A stretch of 64,000 nt of DNA from Streptomyces agglomeratus (GCF_001746415.1 NZ_MEHJ01000001.1:4416501-4480500); one strand, 5' to 3'; counted from the first letter of the stretch, positions 33,101 through 40,509 are shown. Numbers and translations: made by a program. Notes: a model not told the origin generated them from the sequence alone.

Positions 33101-33265
33101 TGGCGCCGTACGCCCGACGGAGTCGTCCACGCGGCCACGCTGGAGGGCGTGGCGGCGGGTCTCGCCTGGTCAGCCGGGCAGTGGCCGCGACGGTTCGAGG
33201 TGGCGGCGCTGATCGAGGACCCGTCGCGCACGGACGAATTGGCCCGGGACCGCTGGTTCGACTGA
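30134..33265 (+). CDS. Large GHKL-ATPase (sacsin/Hsp90-like N-terminus) protein
   Basis: 1043 residues, soluble, no membrane segment. The N-terminal 200 residues carry the GHKL ATP-binding fold: N-box ELAQNAADA (54-62), the G1-like loop NTGAPLDAAG (91-100) in place of the usual D-x-G-x-G, and the lid GRFGVGF (121-127). This is the arrangement of sacsin-like N-terminal domains. The remaining 800 residues are acidic, leucine-rich and match nothing I can name. Homologues are conserved in Streptomyces as 'molecular chaperone Hsp90' or 'ATP-binding protein'. Role unknown; chaperone-like or nucleic-acid-stress function is a guess. GTG at 30134 has CGGAG 6 nt upstream. Monocistronic. Confidence 0.75.
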   Translation: MSVRATDEADPFGTARLRRGVLDAWSASPARFREDANAEEDLALGGYRDRLVVELAQNAADAAARAGVTGRLRLTLHAATADAPAILAAANTGAPLDAAGVESLSTLRASAKREDTDGAVGRFGVGFAAVLAVSDEPAVLGRHGGVRWSLAEARELAVDAAQTAPGLGEELRRRDGHVPLLRLPLPAEGSAPSGYDTVVVLPLRDGGAVDLAQHLLDAIDDALLLTLPGLAEVVVETPDGATRTLTRAEQDAYVHIDDTVGTATRTTRWRTVTRSGALAPALLAGRPVEERLRPHWAVTWAVPVDSEGAPQRPATAPVVHAPTPTDEPLGVPALLIASLPLDTTRRHPAPGPLTDFLVQRAADAYAELLGDWEPVSTGTVDLVPGPLGKGELDGALRAAVIERLPRVAFLALAAPSEELTALRPFEAEVVEGAGADTVRVMAEVLPTLLPAGLERRAELRTLGVGRLPLGDAIERLAGAERDPSWWRRLYESLAGVDPDRLSGLPVPLASGRTVIGPRQVLLPLPGADPDTAAPEQLARLGLKVAHPDAAHPLLEKLGSLPATPRAVLTTPQVRAAVAASLDEGGQIWDEDAPDAEELAETVLALVRDADLSPGDEPWLGALALPDEDGELSPAGELVLPASPFARIMREGELALCDGELAARWGEQPLTACGVLATFALVRTTDIVLDPDEFEPRDGDYAEPDDAGLLDAVDVWCEDILDQLPETSVPPVATEIVAVRDLDLVDDDKWPQALALLAQPPLRDALTQPVRVLLPDGTTQSVRPYTAWWLRDHPVLGGRRPAGLRSAGGDPLLEGLYTSADATGFDDEQVLRALGVRTSVGALLDEPGGAAELLGRLADPDRTVTAAQLHALYGALADLDPEQVTLPDELRAVVDGEVRVVDAADAVVADAPDLLPLTSGLPLLPVAPSRAADLAELLQVRRLSESAEAEVTSDGVEREVPEAVRVLLGAGTPTTYIEHEELLAGGVELDWRRTPDGVVHAATLEGVAAGLAWSAGQWPRRFEVAALIEDPSRTDELARDRWFD

Positions 33266-33272
33266 TTTTTTG

Positions 33273-33302
33273 TTTACGAACTCTCCGCACGCTCCCTACA
33301 CT
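33273..33302 (+). promoter_or_regulatory. Sigma-70-like promoter of the first secreted-protein gene
   Basis: TTTACG (33273-33278), 18-nt spacer, TACACT (33297-33302), in an AT-rich stretch starting right after the previous stop. It would give a leader of about 65 nt containing a hairpin. Confidence 0.45.
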
Positions 33303-33321
33303 TCGTTCGACACTCAAAGAT

Positions 33322-33345
33322 CCCGCCGGGGGGAAACGCGGCGGG
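33322..33345 (+). promoter_or_regulatory. Leader hairpin, copy 1
   Basis: CCCGCCG (33322-33328) pairs with CGGCGGG (33339-33345) around a purine-rich GGGGGAAACG loop. The same element precedes the paralogous gene at 34317-34341. Confidence 0.55.
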
Positions 33346-33372
33346 CTCGCATACCTGTGGGGACATACATAC

Positions 33373-34206
33373 ATGCGCATACGTGCCACTGTGGCCGCCG
33401 TTTCGGGCGCCCTGGCCCTGTCCGCCCTCGCCGTCCCGGCCGCCCAGGCCGAGGACACGGCGGACTCTCGAGTCTCGCCCTTCGTCGCCAACGCGCCGCA
33501 GGACGAGATCGAAGGCGACATCAAGATCACTAAGGTCGTCGTCAACGGCGGCAAGAACGTTGTGGTTGGCACTACCGCTGCGAAGACGTTCAAGATCGCC
33601 ATCACGGCCACCGACCCGTCCGGCATCGAGGGCGGTGACCAGTTCCTCTGGCACGGCTCCGCCTTCAACGAGAACGAGATCGACGGCGCGCTCACCTCGG
33701 AGCAGGACGCGGCCGACTGCGTCCAGGCCAGTGCCACCACCTCCACGTGCACCGTGAGCGTGACGGTCGACCCGCAGCTCGACCTGTACAAGAACGCTCT
33801 GGCCGGTACGTGGAAGGTGTGGGCGTCGGTCTACGCCAAGGACGGTGACTACATCTTCAAGGAGATCGCCGGCACCGCGCGCGTCCAGCGCGCCTCGAAG
33901 CTGACGGTCAACGCCTCGCCCGAGCCGGTCGTCAAGGGCAAGACCATCACCATCACGGGCAAGCTCTCCCGCGCCAACTGGGAGACCTCCACCTACGCGG
34001 GCTACACCGCCCAGCCGGTGAAGCTCCAGTTCCGCAAGGCCGGCACCACCACGTACACCACCGTCAAGACGGTGAACACCAACAGCACGGGTGACCTCAA
34101 GACGACCGTCACCGCGGCGTCCGACGGCTACTGGCGCTACTCGTTCGCCGGTACGACCACCACCCCCGCGATCTCCGCGGCCGGTGACTACCTCGACGTG
34201 CGCTGA
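33373..34206 (+). CDS. Secreted protein, paralogue A (Ig-like C-terminal module)
   Basis: 277 residues. A Sec signal peptide (MRIRATVAAVSGALALSALA with a probable cut after AQA, about residue 27), a variable acidic region, a beta-rich middle with a Cys pair (ADCVQ ... STCTV), and a C-terminal 100-residue module (VNASPEPVVKGKTITITGKL ... DYLDVR) that looks like an immunoglobulin-like or carbohydrate-associated beta-sandwich. Function unknown; exported to wall or medium. Its neighbour (34370-35113) is a paralogue sharing signal peptide, leader hairpin and C-terminal module, so the pair arose by tandem duplication. Confidence 0.85.
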   Translation: MRIRATVAAVSGALALSALAVPAAQAEDTADSRVSPFVANAPQDEIEGDIKITKVVVNGGKNVVVGTTAAKTFKIAITATDPSGIEGGDQFLWHGSAFNENEIDGALTSEQDAADCVQASATTSTCTVSVTVDPQLDLYKNALAGTWKVWASVYAKDGDYIFKEIAGTARVQRASKLTVNASPEPVVKGKTITITGKLSRANWETSTYAGYTAQPVKLQFRKAGTTTYTTVKTVNTNSTGDLKTTVTAASDGYWRYSFAGTTTTPAISAAGDYLDVR

Positions 34207-34221
34207 GCACTGACCGGCCGA

Positions 34222-34235
34222 CCCCGTTAGCGGGG
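34222..34235. terminator. Small hairpin after paralogue A
   Basis: CCCCG (34222-34226), loop TTAG, CGGGG (34231-34235). A similar CCCCGC-TAG-GCGGGG hairpin follows paralogue B. Confidence 0.4.
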
Positions 34236-34246
34236 AACGTCCGACG

Positions 34247-34277
34247 CCGCCCCGGAGCCGCACCGGCTCCGGGGCGG
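34247..34277 (+). terminator. Strong terminator hairpin between the two paralogues
   Basis: CCGCCCCGGAGCCG (34247-34260), loop CAC, and its exact complement at 34264-34277; 14-bp perfect stem. Confidence 0.75.
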
Positions 34278-34316
34278 TGGCGCCATCGCAGTACATCCCG
34301 CTCGACACCTCACGTC

Positions 34317-34341
34317 CCCGCCGGGGGGAATACGCGGCGGG
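34317..34341 (+). promoter_or_regulatory. Leader hairpin, copy 2
   Basis: CCCGCCG (34317-34323) and CGGCGGG (34335-34341) around GGGGAA-TACG, the same element as at 33322-33345, again followed by a TGGGGAC ribosome-site region and the start codon. Confidence 0.55.
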
Positions 34342-34369
34342 ACGCGTGCCAACCATGGGGACAACACAC

Positions 34370-35113
34370 ATGCGCATCCGTGCCACTGTGGCAGCCGTTT
34401 CCGGCGCCCTGGCCCTGTCCGCCCTCGCCGTCCCGGCCGCCCACGCGGACGGTGGCCACGGTGACACCGCGATCACGAAGGTGGTCGTCAACGGCGGCAA
34501 GAACGTCGTGGTCGGCACCACCCAGGTCAGGACCTTCACCGTCGCGGTCACCGCCGCGGACGACTCCGGGATCGTCGGCGCCGACCTCACGCTGAACGGC
34601 CCCGGCTTCGGCTCCCTGGAGCCCACCGACGTCGACTGCCTGGGCAACACCTGCACCGGGGCCTTCTCGGCCGACCCCCGGGTCGACCTGGCGTACTCCA
34701 ACGAGAAGGCCGGCACCTGGTACGTCGACGCCTGGGTGGACGCGGCCGACGGCGACTACGTCTGGAAGCAGAAGTCCGCCTCCTTCAAGCTCCAGCGCCA
34801 GTCCACCGTGTCGGTCAACGCCTCGCCCGAGCCAGTCGTGAAGGGCAGGACGATCACGATCACGGGCAAGCTGGCCCGCGCCAACTGGGAGACGTACACC
34901 TACGCGGGCTACACCAACCAGCCCGTGAAGCTCCAGTTCCGCAAGGCCGGCACCACCACGTACACCACCGTCAAGACGGTGACGTCGAACGGCACCGGCC
35001 AGCTGAAGGCGACCGCCACGGCGGTGTCCGACGGCTACTGGCGCTACGCGTTCGCCGGTACGACCACCACCCCCGCGGCCACCGCGACCGGTGACTACGT
35101 CGACGTCCGCTAG
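34370..35113 (+). CDS. Secreted protein, paralogue B (Ig-like C-terminal module)
   Basis: 247 residues. The first 24 residues are identical to those of paralogue A, then the variable region is shorter (HADGGHGDTAITKVVVNGG). The middle is diverged but keeps the Cys pair (VDCLGNTCTG), and the C-terminal module is about 85-90 percent identical. A 58-nt stretch (34925-34982) is identical to 34018-34075 in paralogue A, which suggests recent exchange. Exported; function unknown. It has its own leader and follows a strong terminator, so the two genes are transcribed separately. Confidence 0.85.
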   Translation: MRIRATVAAVSGALALSALAVPAAHADGGHGDTAITKVVVNGGKNVVVGTTQVRTFTVAVTAADDSGIVGADLTLNGPGFGSLEPTDVDCLGNTCTGAFSADPRVDLAYSNEKAGTWYVDAWVDAADGDYVWKQKSASFKLQRQSTVSVNASPEPVVKGRTITITGKLARANWETYTYAGYTNQPVKLQFRKAGTTTYTTVKTVTSNGTGQLKATATAVSDGYWRYAFAGTTTTPAATATGDYVDVR

Positions 35114-35126
35114 CGGAACCGGCATG

Positions 35127-35141
35127 CCCCGCTAGGCGGGG
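35127..35141. terminator. Bidirectional hairpin between convergent genes
   Basis: CCCCGC (35127-35132), loop TAG, GCGGGG (35136-35141). The left arm overlaps the stop codon of the P-type ATPase gene on the minus strand. Confidence 0.55.
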
Positions 35142-37534
35142 AAGCGGCGGCCGACCCAGCGCCACACCAGCTCCAGGGCGGCCGCCGCCACCGCCGACAC
35201 GGCCACCGCCGCCCACGGCATGGTCGTACCGACCAGCCTCAGGGCGAAGACGTCGGAGAGCCACGGCACCACGAGCACCAGCAGGAAGCCGAGCCCCATC
35301 GCGGCCACCAGGCCGACGCGCCACCAGGTGTACGGGCGGGCGATGATCGCCAGCACCCAGATGGACACCAGGAAGAGCGTCAGCGTCGCCACACTCGTCT
35401 CGGCGGACAGCGCGTCCGGGCCCGAGTAGTGGGTGCGGGCCAGCAGGTACGTACAGAAGGTCGCGGTCGCGGCGATGATGCCGCCGGGGATCGAGTACCG
35501 CATCACCTTGCGGACGAAGTTCGGCTGGGCGCGCTCCTTGTTGGGCGCCAGCGCGAGGAAGAACGCCGGCACGCCGATCGTCAGCGTCGACAGCAGCGTC
35601 AGGTGCCGGGGCAGGAACGGGTACTCGATCTGCGAGCAGACCACCAGGATCGCCAGCAGCACCGAGTAGACCGTCTTCGTCAGGAAGAGGGTCGCCACCC
35701 GCGTGATGTTGCCGATGACCCGGCGCCCCTCGGCCACCACCGAAGGCAGCGTCGCGAAGCTGTTGTTCAGCAGCACGATCTGCGCGACCGCCCGGGTCGC
35801 CTCCGACCCGGAGCCCATCGCGACCCCGATGTCGGCGTCCTTGAGGGCGAGTACGTCGTTGACACCGTCGCCCGTCATCGCCACCGTGTGGCCCTTCGAC
35901 TGGAGCGCCGCCACCATCTCGCGCTTCTGCTGCGGGGTGACCCGGCCGAAGACCGCGTTGTCGTCCAGCGCCTCGGCCATCTCTCCCCGCTCGGCGGGCA
36001 GCGTACGGGCGTCCACGGTGTTGGCGGCGCCCGGCATGTCCAGCTTGGCGGCCACCGCGCCGACGGACACCGCGTTGTCACCGGAGATGACCTTCGTGGC
36101 GACGTCCTGGTCGGCGAAGTACTGGAGGGTGTCGGAGGCGTCGGGGCGTAGCCGCTGCTCCAGGACGACCAGGGCGGTCGCGCGCGAGCCGTCCGCGACC
36201 CGTGGGCCGTCGAGCCCTTCCGGCTCTCCGGTGACGCGGGTGAGCAGCAGCACTCGCAGACCTTGCTGGTTGAGCAGATCGATCTCGTCCAGGTACGGGT
36301 CGCCCTTCGGCAGCAGCACGTCGGGGGCGCCGAGGAGCCAAGAGCTGCTGCCGCCGTCGCCCTCGGTGAAGGTCGCCCCGCTGTACTTGCGGGCGGAGGA
36401 GAACGGCAGCGCCTGCGTACAGCGCCAGGAGTCGGTGTCCGGGTAGGACTTCCTGATCGCCTGAAGGCTGGCGTTCGGCCGCGGGTCGGACTCGCCGAGG
36501 GCCCCGAGCACGGTGTGTACGTACGCCTCGTCCGAGCCGGAGCCGTTCAGCGTCCGGACCTCGGTGACGTCCATGCCGCCCTCGGTGAGCGTGCCCGTCT
36601 TGTCCAGGCAGACGACGTCGACCCGCGCGAGGCCCTCGATCGCGGGCAGCTCCTGCACGAGGCACTGCTTGCGGCCGAGCCTGATCACGCCGACCGCGAA
36701 GGCGACCGAGGTGAGCAGCACCAGCCCCTCGGGGATCATGGGGACGATGCCGCCGACGGTGCGCGCGATGGAGTTCCTCAGCTCGTTGTCCTTGACGACC
36801 AGCTGGCTGATGATGAGGCCGATCGACGTCGGAACCATCAGCCAGGTGACGAACTTGAGGATCTGGTTGATGCCGTTGCGCAGTTCTGAGTTCACGAGCG
36901 TGAAGCGGGACGCCTCTTCGGCGAGCTGGGTCGCGTACGCCTCCCGGCCGACCCTGGTGGCCGTGAACGCGCCGCCGCCCGCGACGACGAAGCTGCCGGA
37001 CATCACCTGGTCGCCGGGCTGTTTGAGCACCGGGTCGGCCTCGCCGGTGAGGAGGGACTCGTCGACCTCCAGGCTGTCGGCCTCGACGACCTCTCCGTCG
37101 ACGACGGCCTTGTCGCCGGGGCCGAGTTCCACCAGGTCGCCGAGGACGATCTCGGCGGTGGACACCTCGGCGGACACCCCGTCACGCCGGACCTTGGGTT
37201 TCGCCTCACCGATGACGGCGAGGCTGTCGAGGGTCTTCTTGGCGCGCAGTTCCTGGACGATGCCGATGGCGGTGTTGGCGACGATCACGAAGCCGAACAG
37301 GCTGTCCTGGATCGGCGCGACGAAGAGCATGATCGCCCACAGCACGCCGATGATCGCGTTGAAGCGGGTGAAGACGTTGGACCGGACGATTTCGACGGCG
37401 GAGCGGGAACTGCGTACCGGTACGTCGTTGACCTCGCCCCGGGCGACCCGTTCGGCGACCTCGGCCGTGGTGAGCCCGGTGAGCCTCGGCCGTGCGACGG
37501 TTCCGTCCGAGTCGATCTCTGCCCGCTGCGTCAT
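35132..37534 (-). CDS. CtpE-like P-type ATPase (probable calcium uptake)
   Basis: 800 residues. Canonical P-type features: TGEA loop in the A-domain (SLLTGEADPV, about 160-169), PEGL in helix 4 (268-271), phosphorylated Asp in DKTGT (311-315) and hinge TGDGVND. The PEGLVLLTS membrane motif and absence of heavy-metal domains or CPC place it with actinobacterial CtpE, shown in mycobacteria to import calcium and to affect cell-surface integrity. Substrate here is inferred from family. ATG at 37534. The region upstream is rich in GTAC palindromes. Convergent with the secreted paralogue pair. Confidence 0.88.
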   Translation of the reverse strand: MTQRAEIDSDGTVARPRLTGLTTAEVAERVARGEVNDVPVRSSRSAVEIVRSNVFTRFNAIIGVLWAIMLFVAPIQDSLFGFVIVANTAIGIVQELRAKKTLDSLAVIGEAKPKVRRDGVSAEVSTAEIVLGDLVELGPGDKAVVDGEVVEADSLEVDESLLTGEADPVLKQPGDQVMSGSFVVAGGGAFTATRVGREAYATQLAEEASRFTLVNSELRNGINQILKFVTWLMVPTSIGLIISQLVVKDNELRNSIARTVGGIVPMIPEGLVLLTSVAFAVGVIRLGRKQCLVQELPAIEGLARVDVVCLDKTGTLTEGGMDVTEVRTLNGSGSDEAYVHTVLGALGESDPRPNASLQAIRKSYPDTDSWRCTQALPFSSARKYSGATFTEGDGGSSSWLLGAPDVLLPKGDPYLDEIDLLNQQGLRVLLLTRVTGEPEGLDGPRVADGSRATALVVLEQRLRPDASDTLQYFADQDVATKVISGDNAVSVGAVAAKLDMPGAANTVDARTLPAERGEMAEALDDNAVFGRVTPQQKREMVAALQSKGHTVAMTGDGVNDVLALKDADIGVAMGSGSEATRAVAQIVLLNNSFATLPSVVAEGRRVIGNITRVATLFLTKTVYSVLLAILVVCSQIEYPFLPRHLTLLSTLTIGVPAFFLALAPNKERAQPNFVRKVMRYSIPGGIIAATATFCTYLLARTHYSGPDALSAETSVATLTLFLVSIWVLAIIARPYTWWRVGLVAAMGLGFLLVLVVPWLSDVFALRLVGTTMPWAAVAVSAVAAAALELVWRWVGRRFPA

Positions 37535-37708
37535 GGTTTCGACGGTACGACCGGATGTGCCGATTGACCCGTCGAGTTACGGAAGATCGGACCGGAGTAT
37601 GAGGGCGGGGCGGCCGGGACGGTCCCTCGGATGTACGGAGGCGGTACTGAGCCGGTACGCGAGCCCGTACGGGACCCGTACCGAGCAGCCGGTGCGGGAG
37701 CCCTTGGT

Positions 37709-38014
37709 TCAGGGGGTTTCGCGGTCCGAGCCGGGTGTTTCCGCCGACGCCGCCGACGCCTCGGACTCCGCCGCCTTCGCGCGCCTGATCGCGGCTTCGC
37801 GTCCGCGCACGTACCAGATGCCGATCAGCCCGAGTCCGGCGCCGGCCAGGCAGGTCCACACCCACCACGACCAGCCGCGGTCGTCGTACCAGCCGTAGAA
37901 GGGGAGCTGGACGAGGAAGAGGACGAACCAGAGGATCGTGCCGCCGACGATGGTGGCGACGACGGGCCCCTCAAGGGGCTCGGGTGCCTCGTGCTTGGGG
38001 GTCCACTTCGCCAT
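37709..38014 (-). CDS. DUF2530 membrane protein
   Basis: 101 residues with two membrane helices (VVATIVGGTILWFVLFLVQL about 14-33 and WVWTCLAGAGLGLIGIWYV about 49-67) and a charged Ala/Glu-rich tail. Matches the actinobacterial DUF2530 family; function unknown. ATG at 38014 is preferred over the open frame to 38065 because TACACT lies 6 nt upstream. Divergent from the purine permease gene. Confidence 0.82.
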   Translation of the reverse strand: MAKWTPKHEAPEPLEGPVVATIVGGTILWFVLFLVQLPFYGWYDDRGWSWWVWTCLAGAGLGLIGIWYVRGREAAIRRAKAAESEASAASAETPGSDRETP

Positions 38015-38020
38015 GGGGAC

Positions 38021-38026
38021 AGTGTA
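38021..38026 (-). promoter_or_regulatory. -10 hexamer, probable leaderless promoter
   Basis: TACACT on the minus strand, 6 nt before the DUF2530 ATG. One of the clearest leaderless arrangements in the window. Confidence 0.55.
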
Positions 38027-38136
38027 GGCGGGCCTTCCGGCGGGCCCGCCGGCCAGGCGGCTCAAGGGTCTACGCGCGGAGATAGCGATCTTTCCATGAT
38101 GTATTCATACTGAAACGGCTTTGTTCTGACTGGTTT

Positions 38137-38150
38137 TGTTCGGCTGAACA
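38137..38150. promoter_or_regulatory. Interrupted palindrome before the purine permease
   Basis: TGTTC-GGCT-GAACA inside an AT-rich stretch (38085-38155), about 60 bp before the permease start. Possibly an operator for a purine-responsive repressor; the regulator is not nearby. Confidence 0.35.
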
Positions 38151-38211
38151 TCCAATGTCGACCGCTTCCGGTTCACTCCCTGAGCTTCCCTTCTTCCGCA
38201 TGAGGTCACGC

Positions 38212-39663
38212 ATGTCTCCCTCGGCCACGGCTCCGGTCGACGCCAAGCAGCCGCCCTCTCCCTCGGAGCCGCAGAGCGGTCTCGACCGCTTCTTCAAGAT
38301 CTCCGAGCGGGGCTCCACCGTCGCCCGCGAGATCCGGGGCGGTCTCGCCACCTTCTTCGCGATGGCCTACATCATCGTGCTGAACCCGATCATCCTCGGC
38401 AGCGCGAAGGACATGTACGGGCACCAGCTCGACGGCGGTCAGCTGGTCACCGCCACCGTCCTGACGGCCGCGTTCTCCACGCTGCTGATGGGTGTCATCG
38501 GGAACGTGCCGATCGCGCTCGCCGCCGGTCTCGGCGTCAACACCGTGGTCGCGCTCCAGCTCGCGCCCCGGATGAGTTGGGCCGACGCGATGGGCATGGT
38601 CGTACTCGCCGGCTTCGTGGTGATGCTGCTCGTGGCCACCGGCCTGCGGGAGCGCGTGATGAGCGCGGTGCCGATCAGCCTGCGCAAGGGCATCGCCATC
38701 GGCATCGGCCTCTTCATCATGCTGATCGGCCTCGTGGACTCGGGCTTCGTCTCCCGGATCCCGGACGCCGCGCACACCACCGTGCCGCTCCAGCTCGGCG
38801 CCGACGGGCACCTCAACGGCTGGCCGGTGCTCGTCTTCGTACTCGGCGTACTGCTCACACTCGCGCTGATCGTCCGCAAGGTGCCGGGCGCGATCCTCAT
38901 CTCGATCGTCGTGATGACCCTGGTCTCCGTCGCCATCAACGCCGTCGCCGACATCCCGTCCTGGGGTCTGACCACGCCCGAGTGGCCCGGCAATCCGGTC
39001 GCCTCCCCGGACTTCGGTCTGGTCGGCCAGGTCAGCCTCTTCGGCGGCTTCGAGAAGGTCGGCCTGCTGACCGGTGTCCTCTTCGTCTTCACCGTGCTGC
39101 TGTCCTGCTTCTTCGACGCCATGGGCACGATCCTCGGCGTCAGCGACGAGGCCAAGCTGCTGGACGAGCAGGGCAACCTGCCCGGCGTCAACAAGGTGCT
39201 GCTCATCGACGGCATCGCGGTCGCGGCCGGCGGCGCCAGCTCCAGCTCCGCCACCACCTGCTTCGTGGAGTCCACCGCGGGCGTCGGCGAGGGCGCGCGT
39301 ACGGGTCTGGCCAACGTCGTCACCGGCGGTCTCTTCGCCGTGGGCCTGTTCCTCACGCCGCTGGTGACCATGGTGCCGTCGCAGGCCGCGACGCCGGCCC
39401 TGCTCGCGGTCGGCTTCCTGATCCTGTCGGGCTCGGTCAAGGACATCGACTGGAGCGACTACACGCTCGCGATCCCGGCGTTCCTGACCATGGTGATGAT
39501 GCCGTTCACGTACTCCATCACGAACGGCATCGGCATCGGCTTCGTCGCCTTCTGCGTACTGCGCCTGGCGGCCGGGCGCGGGCGCGAGGTGCCGGTGGCG
39601 ATGTACGCGGTGTCCGGGGTCTTCGCCTTCTACTACCTGATGCCCGCGCTGAACCTCACGTAG
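38212..39663 (+). CDS. NCS2-family purine permease (AzgA-like guanine/hypoxanthine transporter)
   Basis: 483 residues with 12-14 membrane segments. The AzgA subgroup of the NCS2 nucleobase:proton symporters is recognised from REIRGGLATFFAMAYIIVLNP (about 40-60), the glycine-rich ALAAGLGVNTVVA (about 100-112), SLRKGIAIGIGLFIMLIGL (about 157-175), and CFFDAMGTILG with acidic residue near 300. It imports guanine, hypoxanthine or adenine. ATG at 38212 has GAGG 6 nt upstream; in-frame ATGs at 38155 and 38200 lack this support. A palindrome upstream may be its operator. Confidence 0.88.
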   Translation: MSPSATAPVDAKQPPSPSEPQSGLDRFFKISERGSTVAREIRGGLATFFAMAYIIVLNPIILGSAKDMYGHQLDGGQLVTATVLTAAFSTLLMGVIGNVPIALAAGLGVNTVVALQLAPRMSWADAMGMVVLAGFVVMLLVATGLRERVMSAVPISLRKGIAIGIGLFIMLIGLVDSGFVSRIPDAAHTTVPLQLGADGHLNGWPVLVFVLGVLLTLALIVRKVPGAILISIVVMTLVSVAINAVADIPSWGLTTPEWPGNPVASPDFGLVGQVSLFGGFEKVGLLTGVLFVFTVLLSCFFDAMGTILGVSDEAKLLDEQGNLPGVNKVLLIDGIAVAAGGASSSSATTCFVESTAGVGEGARTGLANVVTGGLFAVGLFLTPLVTMVPSQAATPALLAVGFLILSGSVKDIDWSDYTLAIPAFLTMVMMPFTYSITNGIGIGFVAFCVLRLAAGRGREVPVAMYAVSGVFAFYYLMPALNLT

Positions 39664-39727
39664 GCGGCCCCAGGCGTGGCCCCGGGTGCGGCCCCCGCGT
39701 GCGCCCCCGGGCTGTGCCCCCGCGGCC

Positions 39728-39910
39728 TCACGCCAGGCCGTAGAACTTCTCCGTCTCGTCGACCGCCGTCTTGAAGCGCTCGTCGAAGTCGTCGCGAATG
39801 AGCGTCCGGACCACATAGTCCTGGACGCTCATTCCGCGTTTGGCGGCATGGTCCCGGAGGCGGTCGTGCAGCTCACCGTCTATTCGCAGGCTGAGCACTG
39901 TCGATCCCAT
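39728..39910 (-). CDS. Orphan ribbon-helix-helix (CopG/ParD-like) protein
   Basis: 60 residues. STVLSLRIDGELHDRLRDHAAKRGMSVQDYVVRTL is a ribbon-helix-helix DNA-binding domain with the beta-strand at residues 3-9 and two helices. The C-terminal tail DDFDERFKTAVDETEKFYG is closely related to that of the RHH protein at 42375-42614, which has a Fic-like toxin partner. No toxin gene lies next to this copy. ATG at 39910 is chosen because GACGCT sits 7 nt upstream; the frame continues to 39967. Convergent with the purine permease gene. Confidence 0.75.
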   Translation of the reverse strand: MGSTVLSLRIDGELHDRLRDHAAKRGMSVQDYVVRTLIRDDFDERFKTAVDETEKFYGLA

Positions 39911-39917
39911 GGGGGAC

Positions 39918-39923
39918 AGCGTC
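39918..39923 (-). promoter_or_regulatory. -10 hexamer, probable leaderless promoter
   Basis: GACGCT on the minus strand, 7 nt before the ATG at 39910. A weaker match than most others. Confidence 0.3.
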
Positions 39924-40027
39924 GTGGGACCGGCCCCCGCGGTGGTCACTTTCCGGATCTGACTCACTCGTACGGGTGATGTGGCGAGGGAGTCCGGATA
40001 CGACTGGTCTTTAGTGTGGGTAATGAG

Positions 40028-40036
40028 TTAGGCTAA
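40028..40036. promoter_or_regulatory. -10 region and 9-bp palindrome before the marR gene
   Basis: The palindrome TTAG-G-CTAA contains TAGGCT (40029-40034), which lies 6 nt before the ATG at 40041. A MarR dimer bound here would block its own promoter. Inference from position. Confidence 0.45.
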
Positions 40037-40040
40037 GTAC

Positions 40041-40478
40041 ATGCCTGACCTGTCGCACGCCGGCAACGCTGCCGCTGTGAACTCCCTGCGCTCGGCCGTC
40101 ATGCGGCTGGGCCGGCGCCTGAAGCATCAGCGCGTCGACGAATCGCTGAGTCCCACCGAGATGTCGGTACTCGGCACCCTCGCCCGCTGCGGCTCGGCCA
40201 CCCCCGGTGAGCTGGCCCGCAAGGAGCATGTGCAGCCGCCCTCGATGACCCGCATCGTGGCGCTGCTCGAAGCCAAGGGACTGGTCAGGCTGGAGCCGCA
40301 TCCCGACGACCGCCGGCAGAAGGTGGTCAGCCAGACCGAGACCGCCGAGGCGATGCTCGAAGAGAGCCGCCGCAAGCGGAACGCCTGGCTGGCCGGCCTC
40401 TGTGAGGGTCTGGACGAGGACGAATGGGCGAAGCTGCGCGCTGCCGCCCCCGTTCTGGAGAAGCTCGCCCACCTCTGA
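40041..40478 (+). CDS. MarR-family transcriptional regulator
   Basis: 145 residues. Winged helix-turn-helix typical of MarR: LSPTEMSVLGTLARCG (about 36-51), PGELARKEHVQPPSMTRIVALLEAKGLV (recognition helix, 55-82) and the wing LVRLEPHPDDRRQKVV. It probably represses itself and the downstream exporter gene, which begins 31 bp after its stop, until a ligand binds. Likely leaderless from the TAGGCT hexamer. Confidence 0.9.
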   Translation: MPDLSHAGNAAAVNSLRSAVMRLGRRLKHQRVDESLSPTEMSVLGTLARCGSATPGELARKEHVQPPSMTRIVALLEAKGLVRLEPHPDDRRQKVVSQTETAEAMLEESRRKRNAWLAGLCEGLDEDEWAKLRAAAPVLEKLAHL

Positions 40479-40509
40479 CCCCGCGCGCCGCCAAGGAGGC
40501 GAACCCACT

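Noticed and set aside
30089..33130. 1013-codon open frame on the minus strand opposite the GHKL-ATPase gene
   Set aside because: It is a shadow of the third-base GC bias of the real gene: Gly/Val/Arg-rich, no domains, no ribosome site.
33322..33345. ydaO-type (cyclic-di-AMP) riboswitch in the leaders of the secreted paralogues
   Set aside because: Only a single 7-bp hairpin with GGGGGAAACG loop is present; the leader is too short for the ydaO fold.
37560..37700. GTAC-rich repeats upstream of the CtpE-like gene as an operator array
   Set aside because: CGTAC and GTACG are common throughout this genome, spacing is irregular, and no clear repeat unit emerges.
38137..38150. LexA (SOS) box before the purine permease
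   Set aside because: The symmetry is TGTTC-N4-GAACA, the inverse of the actinobacterial GAAC-N4-GTTC SOS box.
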